Assembly (NCBI GenBank): GCA_021837545.1
Contig: JAKBFR010000033.1
Span: 1 to 21,415, forward strand
Direction: 5' to 3'
Length of the DNA stretch: 21,415 nt
Origin: Bacillota bacterium
Lineage (GTDB): Bacteria; Bacillota_A; Clostridia; Clostridiales; Clostridiaceae
Positions 15,285 to 21,415 of the stretch are shown here, one piece after another. The notes beneath the pieces were generated by a model, which was given only the letters and a program-made list of their open reading frames with translations, ran no database searches and was not told where the DNA came from. The first letter of the stretch is position 1. Each line of letters starts with the position of its first letter. The position numbers were made by a program, and so were the translations under genes.

Positions 15285-16748
15285 CTATTTTAATTTAATT
15301 ACTTGAACCTTATTATTTTGAATTCCTATTATATTTTTTTTATTAACAACATAATCTTTTATTATATTTATCGCATTTCGCGAAATAATTTCTCCTTGGC
15401 AAACTAATGGTATTCCAGGTGGATATGGTATTATTGCCTCTTTTGCAATATAACCTTCACAACTTTCAATTTCACACCACTCACCATTTAATTTAAATAC
15501 CTCATACGGTTCTATTTTTTTTTCTGGAATATTCGAAAAGTATTTTGATTCTATCTGTCCATATATGTTTTTCATTTCTAACTTTGAAATCGCTTCATAT
15601 ATGAGTTCAAAATCTTCTTCACTATTAAAAGGAGATAATATTAAAACCACTCCTCTTGAAAAACTCATTTCAGCTTGTATCTTTTGAGTTCTTAAATAGT
15701 CTAGAAGTTTATGTCCACTATATCCTTTAGGAAGAATTAATATATATCTGCTTAAATCAATATCATATTCTTGCTTTAATTTAAGTTTAGATTCGTTTAT
15801 TATTGTATCCTTATATTGTTTATTTAAATCATTCTTACCTAATAGACGTACCTTTTTCAGATTATTTATTTTTTCTTTCCATCTCTCAGCTGCATCTATT
15901 AATATTCCATAATCCCGTTCTCCATAATTATCCAAATAATATCTAGCATAATCTAAAGATGCCATAATTAAATAAGAAGGTGATGTTGTCATAAAAGCTT
16001 TTAAATAGAATTCTAATTCGCTATTTTCTTCATTTACTAAAAGATACGCACCTTGAGTCAAAGCAGGCAAAGTTTTATGAGCACTTAAAACCACATAATC
16101 TCCTAAGCTTGTAATTGATTTAGGCAATCTTTTATTCGTTCCAAAATGAGCTCCATGAGCACAATCTATAATAACTTTTAGTCCTTTTAATTTCAAATCT
16201 ATTATAATATCTTCAATGTCATATGTAATTCCAAAATAATTAGGATAAGTTAATATAATTCCTTTAGGATTTAAACTTTCTCCTAATGCCTTATAAATAT
16301 TTTCTTTATTCGGTGGAAGAAACACGCCATTTTTATCATCAATAATAGGCTCAATATATTTAACTTTCAATTTTCTTAAAATTAATCCATTATAAATTGA
16401 CTTGTGACAATTTCTTTCAACTAAAACCTCATCACCCTCATTAAATGCAGAGAACATAGATGCCAAATTTCCAGACGAACTCCCATTTACAAGAAAATAT
16501 GCTTTTTTAGCGTTATAAGTTTTAGCTAATAATTCTTGAGCTTCTTTTATAACTCCTTCTGGACAATGTAGATTATCTAAAGGATCAACTTCTGTTATAT
16601 CTAAAAATCCTAATCTATTAACAAACTTTCCTCCAAATTCATCACCTAAAAAACCAATTCCAGATTTATTTCCTGGCATAGAAAGAAGTAGATTCTTCTC
16701 ATCATGGTATTTAAGTAATTCTTGTAATAATGGCAAGTTTCTCTTCAT
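15285..16748 (-). CDS. Orn/Lys/Arg-type amino acid decarboxylase
   Basis: PLP enzyme that decarboxylates a basic amino acid to a polyamine precursor (agmatine, cadaverine or putrescine). At 487 residues it matches the short Firmicute form such as B. subtilis SpeA, which lacks the N-terminal wing domain of the inducible E. coli enzymes. Motifs: MPGNKSGIGF (24-33), FLVNGSSSGN (85-94), ERNCHKSIYN with the PLP-stacking His (111-120), DCAHGAHFG (195-203), the Schiff-base lysine K225 in LSAHKTLPALTQGAYL, and the C-terminal domain motif IPYPPGIPLVCQGE. The ATG at 16748 has AGAGGT about 7 bases before it. It is monocistronic, with its own promoter and terminator. Which amino acid it uses cannot be decided by eye; arginine or lysine are the usual annotations. 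Confidence 0.9.
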   Translation of the reverse strand: MKRNLPLLQELLKYHDEKNLLLSMPGNKSGIGFLGDEFGGKFVNRLGFLDITEVDPLDNLHCPEGVIKEAQELLAKTYNAKKAYFLVNGSSSGNLASMFSAFNEGDEVLVERNCHKSIYNGLILRKLKVKYIEPIIDDKNGVFLPPNKENIYKALGESLNPKGIILTYPNYFGITYDIEDIIIDLKLKGLKVIIDCAHGAHFGTNKRLPKSITSLGDYVVLSAHKTLPALTQGAYLLVNEENSELEFYLKAFMTTSPSYLIMASLDYARYYLDNYGERDYGILIDAAERWKEKINNLKKVRLLGKNDLNKQYKDTIINESKLKLKQEYDIDLSRYILILPKGYSGHKLLDYLRTQKIQAEMSFSRGVVLILSPFNSEEDFELIYEAISKLEMKNIYGQIESKYFSNIPEKKIEPYEVFKLNGEWCEIESCEGYIAKEAIIPYPPGIPLVCQGEIISRNAINIIKDYVVNKKNIIGIQNNKVQVIKLK

Positions 16749-16786
16749 ACATATACCTCTTTATACTTATTTATATTTAATAAATT

Positions 16787-16815
16787 GTTATAAAGTTTTA
16801 GTAACTTATAAACAA
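16787..16815 (-). promoter_or_regulatory. Candidate decarboxylase promoter
   Basis: On the minus strand TTGTTT (16810-16815), a 17-base spacer and TATAAC (16787-16792) lie about 40 bases before the decarboxylase ATG. The sequence ATAAATAAGTATAA occurs on both sides of it, around 16832-16845 and 16759-16772. Confidence 0.45.
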
Positions 16816-16852
16816 CTTTCTATTTTTAATATTATACTTATTTATAATTTAA

Positions 16853-17107
16853 ACTTTTATATTTATCTCTGCTTATTTTTCAATAGTCACATATTCTTTA
16901 GATCAACCATTCTCTAATATAAAATTAGCATTCATTATTGGTGAAATTATTTCTTTAATCAAGCTCTCATTAAGTATTTTAATTTTCTATTTTATAAATA
17001 AAATCTTAAGCAATATAGAAAATAACTATACACCCTTTATATTACTACTATCCAATATTTTTACTTATGAGTGTGAATTGCAAAAAGACTCTGATGAAAC
17101 TTTATAG
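16853..17107 (+). pseudogene. Truncated DUF2975-like membrane protein relic
   Basis: An open frame of 84 codons with no ATG, GTG or usable TTG at its start; a stop codon lies directly before it. The translation has hydrophobic stretches (for example LAFIIGEIISLIKLSLSILI), then ILSNIENNYTPF, then ILLLSNIFTYECELQKDSDETL-like sequence ending in ELQKDSDETL and a stop. The charged end after a final membrane segment is what I know from DUF2975 proteins (B. subtilis YoaS type), which are usually about 150-160 residues. SNIENNYTPF resembles the mid-protein loop, so an internal piece may also be missing. The regulator 15 bases downstream is the usual partner of this family, which supports the call. 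A missed frameshift or an unusual start codon is the alternative. Confidence 0.55.
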
Positions 17108-17122
17108 AAGGAGATTAAAGAT

Positions 17123-17332
17123 ATGGCTATTATTTTAAGACTCGATAGGGTTATGGCGGACAGAAAAATTTCCTTAAACAGTTTAGCTGAGCAAGTCGGT
17201 ATTTCAACAGTTAATCTTTCAAATTTAAAAACTGGTAAAGTTAAGGCAATTAGATTTTCTACCTTAAATTCAATATGCACAGTTCTCAATTGCCAACCAG
17301 GTGATATTTTAGAATTTACACCTGGTGAATAA
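17123..17332 (+). CDS. Small YozG-like Cro/C1-type HTH regulator
   Basis: A 69-residue single-domain DNA-binding protein, the only intact plus-strand gene here. The helix-turn-helix runs through KISLNSLAEQVGISTVNLSN (about 14-33), followed by LKTGKVKAIRFSTLNSICTV and the family ending CQPGDILEF. The ATG at 17123 is preceded by AAGGAGATTAAAG. In many Firmicutes this family follows a DUF2975 membrane protein in an operon (B. subtilis yoaS-yozG). Here only a damaged copy of that partner remains upstream. No convincing promoter directly before it was found, so whether it is still expressed is uncertain. Confidence 0.88.
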   Translation: MAIILRLDRVMADRKISLNSLAEQVGISTVNLSNLKTGKVKAIRFSTLNSICTVLNCQPGDILEFTPGE

Positions 17333-17408
17333 TATTATGCCATAGTAAAAAAAATATATCATATTTAAATCTTATACCCTCAAGTGGTACCTAGTCTAAT
17401 GTCTAGAC

Positions 17409-17468
17409 CATGCCCCCTTATTTCGGCGGAATATACGCATAAGTACGATTTTCACTATGGTTATCTAT
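17409..17468. repeat. 60-bp dispersed repeat, copy A
   Basis: Aligns without gaps to 20176-20235 at 47 of 60 positions by my count. The best block is CTTATTTCGGCGG near the left end and GG(T/G)TATCTAT at the right. It ends 3 bases from the stop codon of the threonine-aldolase-like gene, so it lies in that gene's 3' region on the minus strand. There it reads CCGCCGAAATAAGG..., where CCGCC could pair with the G-rich stretch after it. The flank 17381-17408 is rich in short palindromes (GGTACC, TCTAGA). Confidence 0.65.
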
Positions 17469-17470
17469 AA

Positions 17471-18493
17471 TTATATACTTTTCAAGTCCTCAATAAATTC
17501 TAAAACATTAGCTTCATTTGTTGCCCAAGATGTTACTAATCTAATTGCTGTATTATCTTTATCAATTACCCTTTCAAAATTAAATGAATATTTTTCACTT
17601 AATTTTTTAATTATATCATTAGGTAAAATTGGAAATTGCTGATTAGTAGATGAATTGGTTAAAAATTTATAGCCTTTTTCCTTTAGAGCATTCTTTAATA
17701 AAATAGCCATTTTATTAGCATATCTTGCAATATCAAAATATAAATCATCTTTAAATAATTCTTCGAATTGAATTCCTAGTAGTCTGCCTTTAGCAAGTAA
17801 ACCACCTTTTTGTTTTATTAAATATCTAAAATCTTCTTTTAAAACGTTATTACAAATAACAAGTGCTTCTCCAAAGAGAGCTCCATTTTTTGTCCCTCCA
17901 ATATAAAAAGCGTCGACTAATTTAGCTATATTAGCTAGTGTTAAATCATTTTCTTCTGATACAAGTGCAGTACCTAAACGTGCTCCATCTAAATATAGAA
18001 GCAAGTTATTTTTTTTGCAACACTTATGTAATTCTTCTAATTCTAATTTTTTATATAGAGTTCCTAGTTCTGTGGAATTTGATATGTAAACTAATTTAGG
18101 TTGAACCATATGCTCATCAGTATGTGTATCTACAACCTTTTGAATTAAACTTGGTGTAAGCTTTCCATCATCAGTTTTCATTGTAATTACTTTATGACCT
18201 GTAGATTCAATAGCTCCAGTTTCATGACAATTAATATGAGATGTATCAGCTCCTATTGCAGCTTGATGTGGTCGTAAAAAAGCAGATATTGCCGTAAGAT
18301 TGACTTGTGTTCCACCTACTAATAAGTGAATATCTACATCCTCACGCTCAATTTTCTTTTTTAATAAATTTATAGCTTTATCTGTGTGGTAATCTGTACT
18401 ATACCCACCCGTTTGTTCTAAGTTTGTTTCAACTAGCGCATTTAATATTCTTGAATGTGCCCCTTCGCTATAATCATTTGTAAAACTATACAT
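17471..18493 (-). CDS. Threonine aldolase / beta-eliminating lyase family PLP enzyme
   Basis: Fold-type I PLP enzyme of the low-specificity L-threonine aldolase family, which cleaves threonine or allo-threonine to glycine and acetaldehyde; 340 residues, normal. Seen: SFTNDYSEGAHSRIL at the start, LVGGTQVNLTAISAFL (cofactor-phosphate region, 58-73), the PLP-nitrogen Asp in YLDGARLGTAL (D169), and the Schiff-base lysine K202 in YIGGTKNGALFGEAL. The GGTKNG form places it in the divergent clostridial branch rather than with E. coli LtaE (SKG). The ATG at 18493 has GGAGGT about 8 bases upstream. It is monocistronic, with the 60-bp repeat directly after it. Substrate is family inference. Confidence 0.85.
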   Translation of the reverse strand: MYSFTNDYSEGAHSRILNALVETNLEQTGGYSTDYHTDKAINLLKKKIEREDVDIHLLVGGTQVNLTAISAFLRPHQAAIGADTSHINCHETGAIESTGHKVITMKTDDGKLTPSLIQKVVDTHTDEHMVQPKLVYISNSTELGTLYKKLELEELHKCCKKNNLLLYLDGARLGTALVSEENDLTLANIAKLVDAFYIGGTKNGALFGEALVICNNVLKEDFRYLIKQKGGLLAKGRLLGIQFEELFKDDLYFDIARYANKMAILLKNALKEKGYKFLTNSSTNQQFPILPNDIIKKLSEKYSFNFERVIDKDNTAIRLVTSWATNEANVLEFIEDLKSI

Positions 18494-18519
18494 TATATAA
18501 TACCTCCATTTATGTTGTT

Positions 18520-18548
18520 ATAATATTAAAATTATCCATTTGATACAA
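18520..18548 (-). promoter_or_regulatory. Candidate promoter of the threonine-aldolase-like gene
   Basis: On the minus strand TTGTAT (18543-18548), a 17-base spacer and TATTAT (18520-18525) lie about 27 bases before the start codon, in the 61-base gap after the M16 peptidase gene. Confidence 0.45.
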
Positions 18549-18554
18549 TCTATT

Positions 18555-19790
18555 TTAATCAATTATTTGTATTGTTAAATTTTTCAGCACTCTATTGCCT
18601 ACTTCAAATATCATCTCATTAGTTAATAAGTCTAATTCATTAACTTCATTAATATATATTTTATAATCTCCAAACATTGTATCATATGTAGCTAACTCTT
18701 TTGCTAAAATTATACTTTGCTCTTCTCTAAATAATCTTTTCAATTTAAAATTCTTAATTAATTGTTCTATTTGTTTTTTATCTATGTGTTCCACTAATAG
18801 TTCTAATTTTTCTATACATCCTTTAACTAAAGTTATAGATTTATTTACATTTTCTTCTGCTGTACTAAAAGTAATTTTATATAGTTTCATATAATTTTCA
18901 TGAGCAATTTTAGTAATAACATCATAAATAAGTGCATTTTTAGTTCTTAACGTATCATAAAGAATTGAATTAACTCCTTCTCCAAAGTACTGATTGAAAA
19001 TTCTAAGTGCCTTAATTTCATTTTCCGTCAGTTCATCTATTGGACATACTATTTCAACCTTGCATGTCTTTATTCCATCTCTTTTATCATTAAATATATC
19101 TATTTTAGAAATTTCATATTCAATGTTTTTGCAATTCAATTCATTTCTATCATATTTTTTATTATATGATAAATTCCATTTTTCAAAATATTCGCAAACA
19201 ATATCCTTGACCGTGTCAAATCTTACTGACGAAATTACAACAATCGAAGTATTTTCCGGGAAATAATATTTAGAATAAAACTCTCTTATGTCATTTAAAG
19301 TCATATTTTCTAAACTTTCCTTGGTTCCTATAATTGGATATTTTATTCTCCTACTATTAAAACTATTTAAAAAAAGTTTATCTTCACAATATTGTTCTAA
19401 TTCTTCATCCCATTCCTCAAGTTCTTCTTTTATTACATTCATTTCTTCCTTAAAACCATCATCGCTAAAGCTTGGATTAAGAATTATATCACTTAACAAA
19501 TCTACACCTTTTTTTAAATCTTTTCCAAGTAAAGTTCCATAATAAATTACGTAAGGATAATTAGTCATGGCATTATTGAATCCAAAAATATTACTTAGTT
19601 CTTCATTTATTTCTTTTTCAGTTCTATTTTTTGTGCCTTTATAAACCATATGCTCAGTTGCATGAGCTATTCCATACTTTTCAGTTTCAACTCCAGCGCC
19701 AGCATCTATTGATATACAAATAGATGTAAGTTCGGATTCAGTATGCTTATATATTAACTTTAATTTGTTTCCTAAAACATATTCTTCCAA
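18555..19790 (-). CDS. M16-family zinc peptidase
   Basis: Inverzincin metallopeptidase of the pitrilysin/processing-peptidase family. At 411 residues it is a short, two-domain form like bacterial processing-protease homologues. The zinc motif HATEH is at 43-47 (H43, catalytic E46, H47), in the typical context GIAHATEHMVYKGTKNRTE. The third ligand is probably E122 or E123 in MNVIKEELEEWDEE. The second half has the inactive M16_C domain (PENTSIVVISSVRFDTVKDI onward). The start is a TTG at 19790, with AAGGAG about 8 bases upstream; no better in-frame start was seen. It follows the SCIFF maturase on the same strand, separated by about 460 bases of relic and repeat DNA. A role in peptide processing is possible but unproven. 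Confidence 0.85.
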   Translation of the reverse strand: MEEYVLGNKLKLIYKHTESELTSICISIDAGAGVETEKYGIAHATEHMVYKGTKNRTEKEINEELSNIFGFNNAMTNYPYVIYYGTLLGKDLKKGVDLLSDIILNPSFSDDGFKEEMNVIKEELEEWDEELEQYCEDKLFLNSFNSRRIKYPIIGTKESLENMTLNDIREFYSKYYFPENTSIVVISSVRFDTVKDIVCEYFEKWNLSYNKKYDRNELNCKNIEYEISKIDIFNDKRDGIKTCKVEIVCPIDELTENEIKALRIFNQYFGEGVNSILYDTLRTKNALIYDVITKIAHENYMKLYKITFSTAEENVNKSITLVKGCIEKLELLVEHIDKKQIEQLIKNFKLKRLFREEQSIILAKELATYDTMFGDYKIYINEVNELDLLTNEMIFEVGNRVLKNLTIQIID

Positions 19791-19803
19791 TTACTATTCT
19801 CCT

Positions 19804-19949
19804 TGCACTTTATAATTAATTCTAGCTGTCTTTCAAATCATATATTTGTTATTCATCGCTTACCTTATGTCCTCCCACTGTTATTCTCCATCAACAAGAG
19901 TTTGAACTTCTGGATAAGTGAATAGATTGCCTTCGAAATAAAATTTGCT
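19804..19949 (-). pseudogene. Decayed fragment of a Fic-family gene
   Basis: Translated on the minus strand the segment gives FEGNLFTYPEVQTLVDG. A 2-base shift later it gives ITVGGHKVSDE, a stop in place of Gln, QIYDLKDS, a stop in place of Trp, and N. Read across the damage this matches the N-terminal part of Fic (AMP-transferase) proteins, where (I)EGN-x-(L/F)T-x-x-EV is followed by DGITVGGHK and DEQ. At least one frameshift and three or more stop codons are seen, and only about 45-50 codons survive. The catalytic HPFxxGNGR region is absent. The upstream part may have been lost when the palindromic element next to it arrived. Confidence 0.65.
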
Positions 19950-19989
19950 TTATATTAGGCACAATCAAACACAGAAATTGAATATATAT

Positions 19990-20221
19990 TCAAAACTAGA
20001 AATAAGGTGGCTTGCTTTTGTGGAGATTACATTAGAAGATTTTGATGGCTGTGCTTCTTAGATTATAAGTTGTTCCAAATGTGCTTGTTTAAAGCTTGCC
20101 TTTGAAGCAAGCATTTTGGGTACAACTTGTAGTCTTAGAAGCACCCATCAAAATCTTCAGTAACGGTCACAAATGCATGCCACCTTATTTCGGCGGGTTA
20201 TATACATAATTCTAGTTTTGA
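19990..20221. repeat. 232-bp long imperfect palindrome (MITE-like)
   Basis: The ends TCAAAACTAG (19990-19999) and CTAGTTTTGA (20212-20221) are exact inverted repeats. Inside, arms of about 90 bp (near 20005-20094 and 20100-20185) pair closely around a 5-base loop, with matching blocks such as GAAGATTTTGATGG / CCATCAAAATCTTC and ATAAGGTGGC / GCCACCTTAT. The right arm has about 20 extra bases (GGCGGGTTATATAC region) that the left lacks. No ORF lies within it. It sits between scfB and the Fic relic. A transcript would fold into one long hairpin. Confidence 0.8.
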
Positions 20222-20235
20222 CTGTGGGTATCTAT
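20176..20235. repeat. 60-bp dispersed repeat, copy B
   Basis: Gapless partner of 17409-17468 (47 of 60 identical by eye). It overlaps the right arm of the long palindrome and extends past it, ending 19 bases from the scfB stop codon. As in copy A it lies just 3' of a minus-strand gene and in the same orientation, with CCGCCGAAATAAGGTGG forming a small G-U containing stem on that strand. Confidence 0.65.
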
Positions 20236-20254
20236 TTGTAATTTTTTACTCACG

Positions 20255-21415
20255 TTAATTTTCTTCACATTTTAGTGCAATTGCACATTCAATTCTCTTC
20301 TTTTGCATTTTGCATCCAATTTCATAAGGAATATTCATATCTCCATTGAAATTGAAATTATTTGCTTGGCATCCACCACTACAATAGAATTTTGCCCAGC
20401 AATCTTTGCACTTAGGTTTATTGTATATATGAGCTTGCTTAAATTTCTTAGCAAGTTCTGTATCATAAGTATCGTCATAAATACTTCCTAATTTAAATTC
20501 TTCTTTCCCAACAAATTGATGGCATGGATATACATCTCCTTGTGGAGTTATTGCTACATATTCAAACCCGGCCCCACAACCCGAAATTCTTTTATAAACG
20601 CATGGTCCACCTTGAAGATCTATGTTAAAATGGTAGAAATTAAATTCTTCATTTCCTTCTCTTTTTCTTCTTTTCATTTCTTCATATAACTTATCATAAT
20701 TATCAAAAATTGTATCAACGTCTTCTTCTCTAATTGCAAGAGAATGTCCGTTTTCTAAAACAACAGGTTCTATTGATAATTCTCTAAATCCTTCATTTAC
20801 CATAGCCATTACATCTTCATAAAAATCTATGTTTCCTCTTGTGAAAGTTCCTCTAACATAATAAGTTTTTCCCTTAGCTCTTCTTTTAATCATTTCTTTT
20901 ATGTTAGGTACAATATCATCATAAGATCCGCTCTTATCTGGCTTAATTCTAACACTATCATTAACTTCTTTTCTTCCATCTAATGATAAAATAATATTTC
21001 CCATTTCCTTGTCCATATAATCCATCATCTCAGGAGTTAAAAGAGTAGCATTAGTAGTCATAGTGAATCTTATTCTCTTTCCCCACTTTTCTTCATTATC
21101 TCTAGCATACTTAATTATTTCTTTTATAGTGTCCATGATTAAAGTTGGCTCTCCACCAAATAAATCAATTTCTATATTTTTTCTTGGCCCACTTCTTTTA
21201 ATGACATAATCAATTGCCTTTTTAGCTATTTCTAAGTTCATCACTCCGCCATGTCCATGATATTCACCTTCATCAGCAAAACAATATTTACATCTTAAAT
21301 TGCACCCATGAATTACATTTAAACAAATAGCTTTTATGTAATCTCTATCATCCATAGAACTATGTGCTATTTCTTCATATTGATCTTCTGAATAAAGAAT
21401 ACCTTCTTCAGCTAA
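20255..21415 (-). CDS. scfB: SCIFF-peptide thioether maturase (radical SAM/SPASM), 5' end outside window
   Basis: Installs a Cys-to-Thr thioether bridge in the six-Cys SCIFF ribosomal peptide; cytosolic, with several Fe-S clusters. The radical SAM motif is CNLRCKYC (bases about 21280-21304), then LFGGEPTL for SAM binding. The C-terminal SPASM region has CGAGFEYVAITPQGDVYPC, then CKDCWAKFYCSGGC and a final GCKMQKKR. An ATG exists at 21355, but the frame remains open for 20 more codons to the window edge (LAEEGILYSEDQYEEIAHSS). That matches the end of the N-terminal peptide-recognition (RRE) domain of this family. So about 386 of an expected 450-460 residues are seen, and the ATG is internal. 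The precursor gene scfA should lie just beyond the right edge. Confidence 0.92.
   Translation of the reverse strand, partial: LAEEGILYSEDQYEEIAHSSMDDRDYIKAICLNVIHGCNLRCKYCFADEGEYHGHGGVMNLEIAKKAIDYVIKRSGPRKNIEIDLFGGEPTLIMDTIKEIIKYARDNEEKWGKRIRFTMTTNATLLTPEMMDYMDKEMGNIILSLDGRKEVNDSVRIKPDKSGSYDDIVPNIKEMIKRRAKGKTYYVRGTFTRGNIDFYEDVMAMVNEGFRELSIEPVVLENGHSLAIREEDVDTIFDNYDKLYEEMKRRKREGNEEFNFYHFNIDLQGGPCVYKRISGCGAGFEYVAITPQGDVYPCHQFVGKEEFKLGSIYDDTYDTELAKKFKQAHIYNKPKCKDCWAKFYCSGGCQANNFNFNGDMNIPYEIGCKMQKKRIECAIALKCEEN

Noticed and set aside
17065..17289. Minus-strand ORF opposite the HTH gene
   Set aside because: It overlaps the clear YozG-like gene and has no recognisable motif or ribosome site.
17457..17642. 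Small plus-strand ORF across the repeat and the end of the aldolase-like gene
   Set aside because: Mostly antisense to the PLP enzyme; no ribosome site seen.
19812..19840. Promoter for the M16 gene (TTGAAA-16-TATAAA)
   Set aside because: The boxes exist, but transcription would start on top of the ribosome site, leaving almost no leader; too weak to list.
19920..20255. Intact small gene or CRISPR-like array in the scfB-M16 gap
   Set aside because: The repeats there are inverted arms of one palindrome, not spaced direct repeats, and all frames are short or broken.

Overview
The window reads as chromosomal DNA of a low-GC Clostridium (Clostridium sensu stricto, possibly the C. beijerinckii/C. 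butyricum group). The evidence is very AT-rich intergenic DNA, strong AGGAGG-type ribosome sites, a T-box leader, a clostridial SCIFF-peptide maturase and a ClpS/ClpA pair. Species is inference only. Almost every gene lies on the minus strand; the exception is one small regulator and the relic in front of it.

Region 1 (1-9723, minus strand) is a nucleoside uptake and breakdown locus. Read 5' to 3' it holds a LacI-type regulator with its own promoter and operator, a BMP-family nucleoside-binding lipoprotein, a two-domain ABC ATPase, two permeases, deoxyribose-phosphate aldolase (deoC), pyrimidine-nucleoside phosphorylase (pdp) and phosphopentomutase (deoB, cut by the left edge). Imported nucleosides would be split by Pdp, the pentose 1-phosphate isomerised by DeoB, and deoxyribose 5-phosphate cleaved by DeoC. 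Small palindromic repeats sit in several gene gaps.

Region 2 (9873-12002, minus) is a T-box controlled operon: promoter, T-box leader with a probable alanine (GCA) specifier, an Lrp/AsnC-type regulator and an overlapping class I aminotransferase, closed by a strong terminator. This looks like alanine (or related) amino acid metabolism sensed through uncharged tRNA.

Region 3 (12096-15098, minus) carries clpS and clpA, then a 51-residue zinc-ribbon protein preceded by an overlapping 16-codon upstream ORF. Region 4 (15250-16815, minus) is an Orn/Lys/Arg-type decarboxylase with its own promoter and terminator.

Region 5 (16853-20235) looks like accessory or decaying DNA between conserved genes. 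It has a 5'-truncated DUF2975-like membrane-protein relic followed by an intact YozG-like regulator (plus strand), a threonine-aldolase-type PLP enzyme, an M16 peptidase, a heavily mutated relic of a Fic-family gene, and a 232-bp near-palindrome. A 60-bp sequence shared by 17409-17468 and 20176-20235 lies just 3' of two different minus-strand genes. The right edge holds the radical SAM/SPASM SCIFF maturase, whose reading frame stays open through the window end.

I saw no rRNA, tRNA, CRISPR array, intact transposase or phage gene. The least explained items are the paired 60-bp repeat, the long palindrome and the two gene relics.
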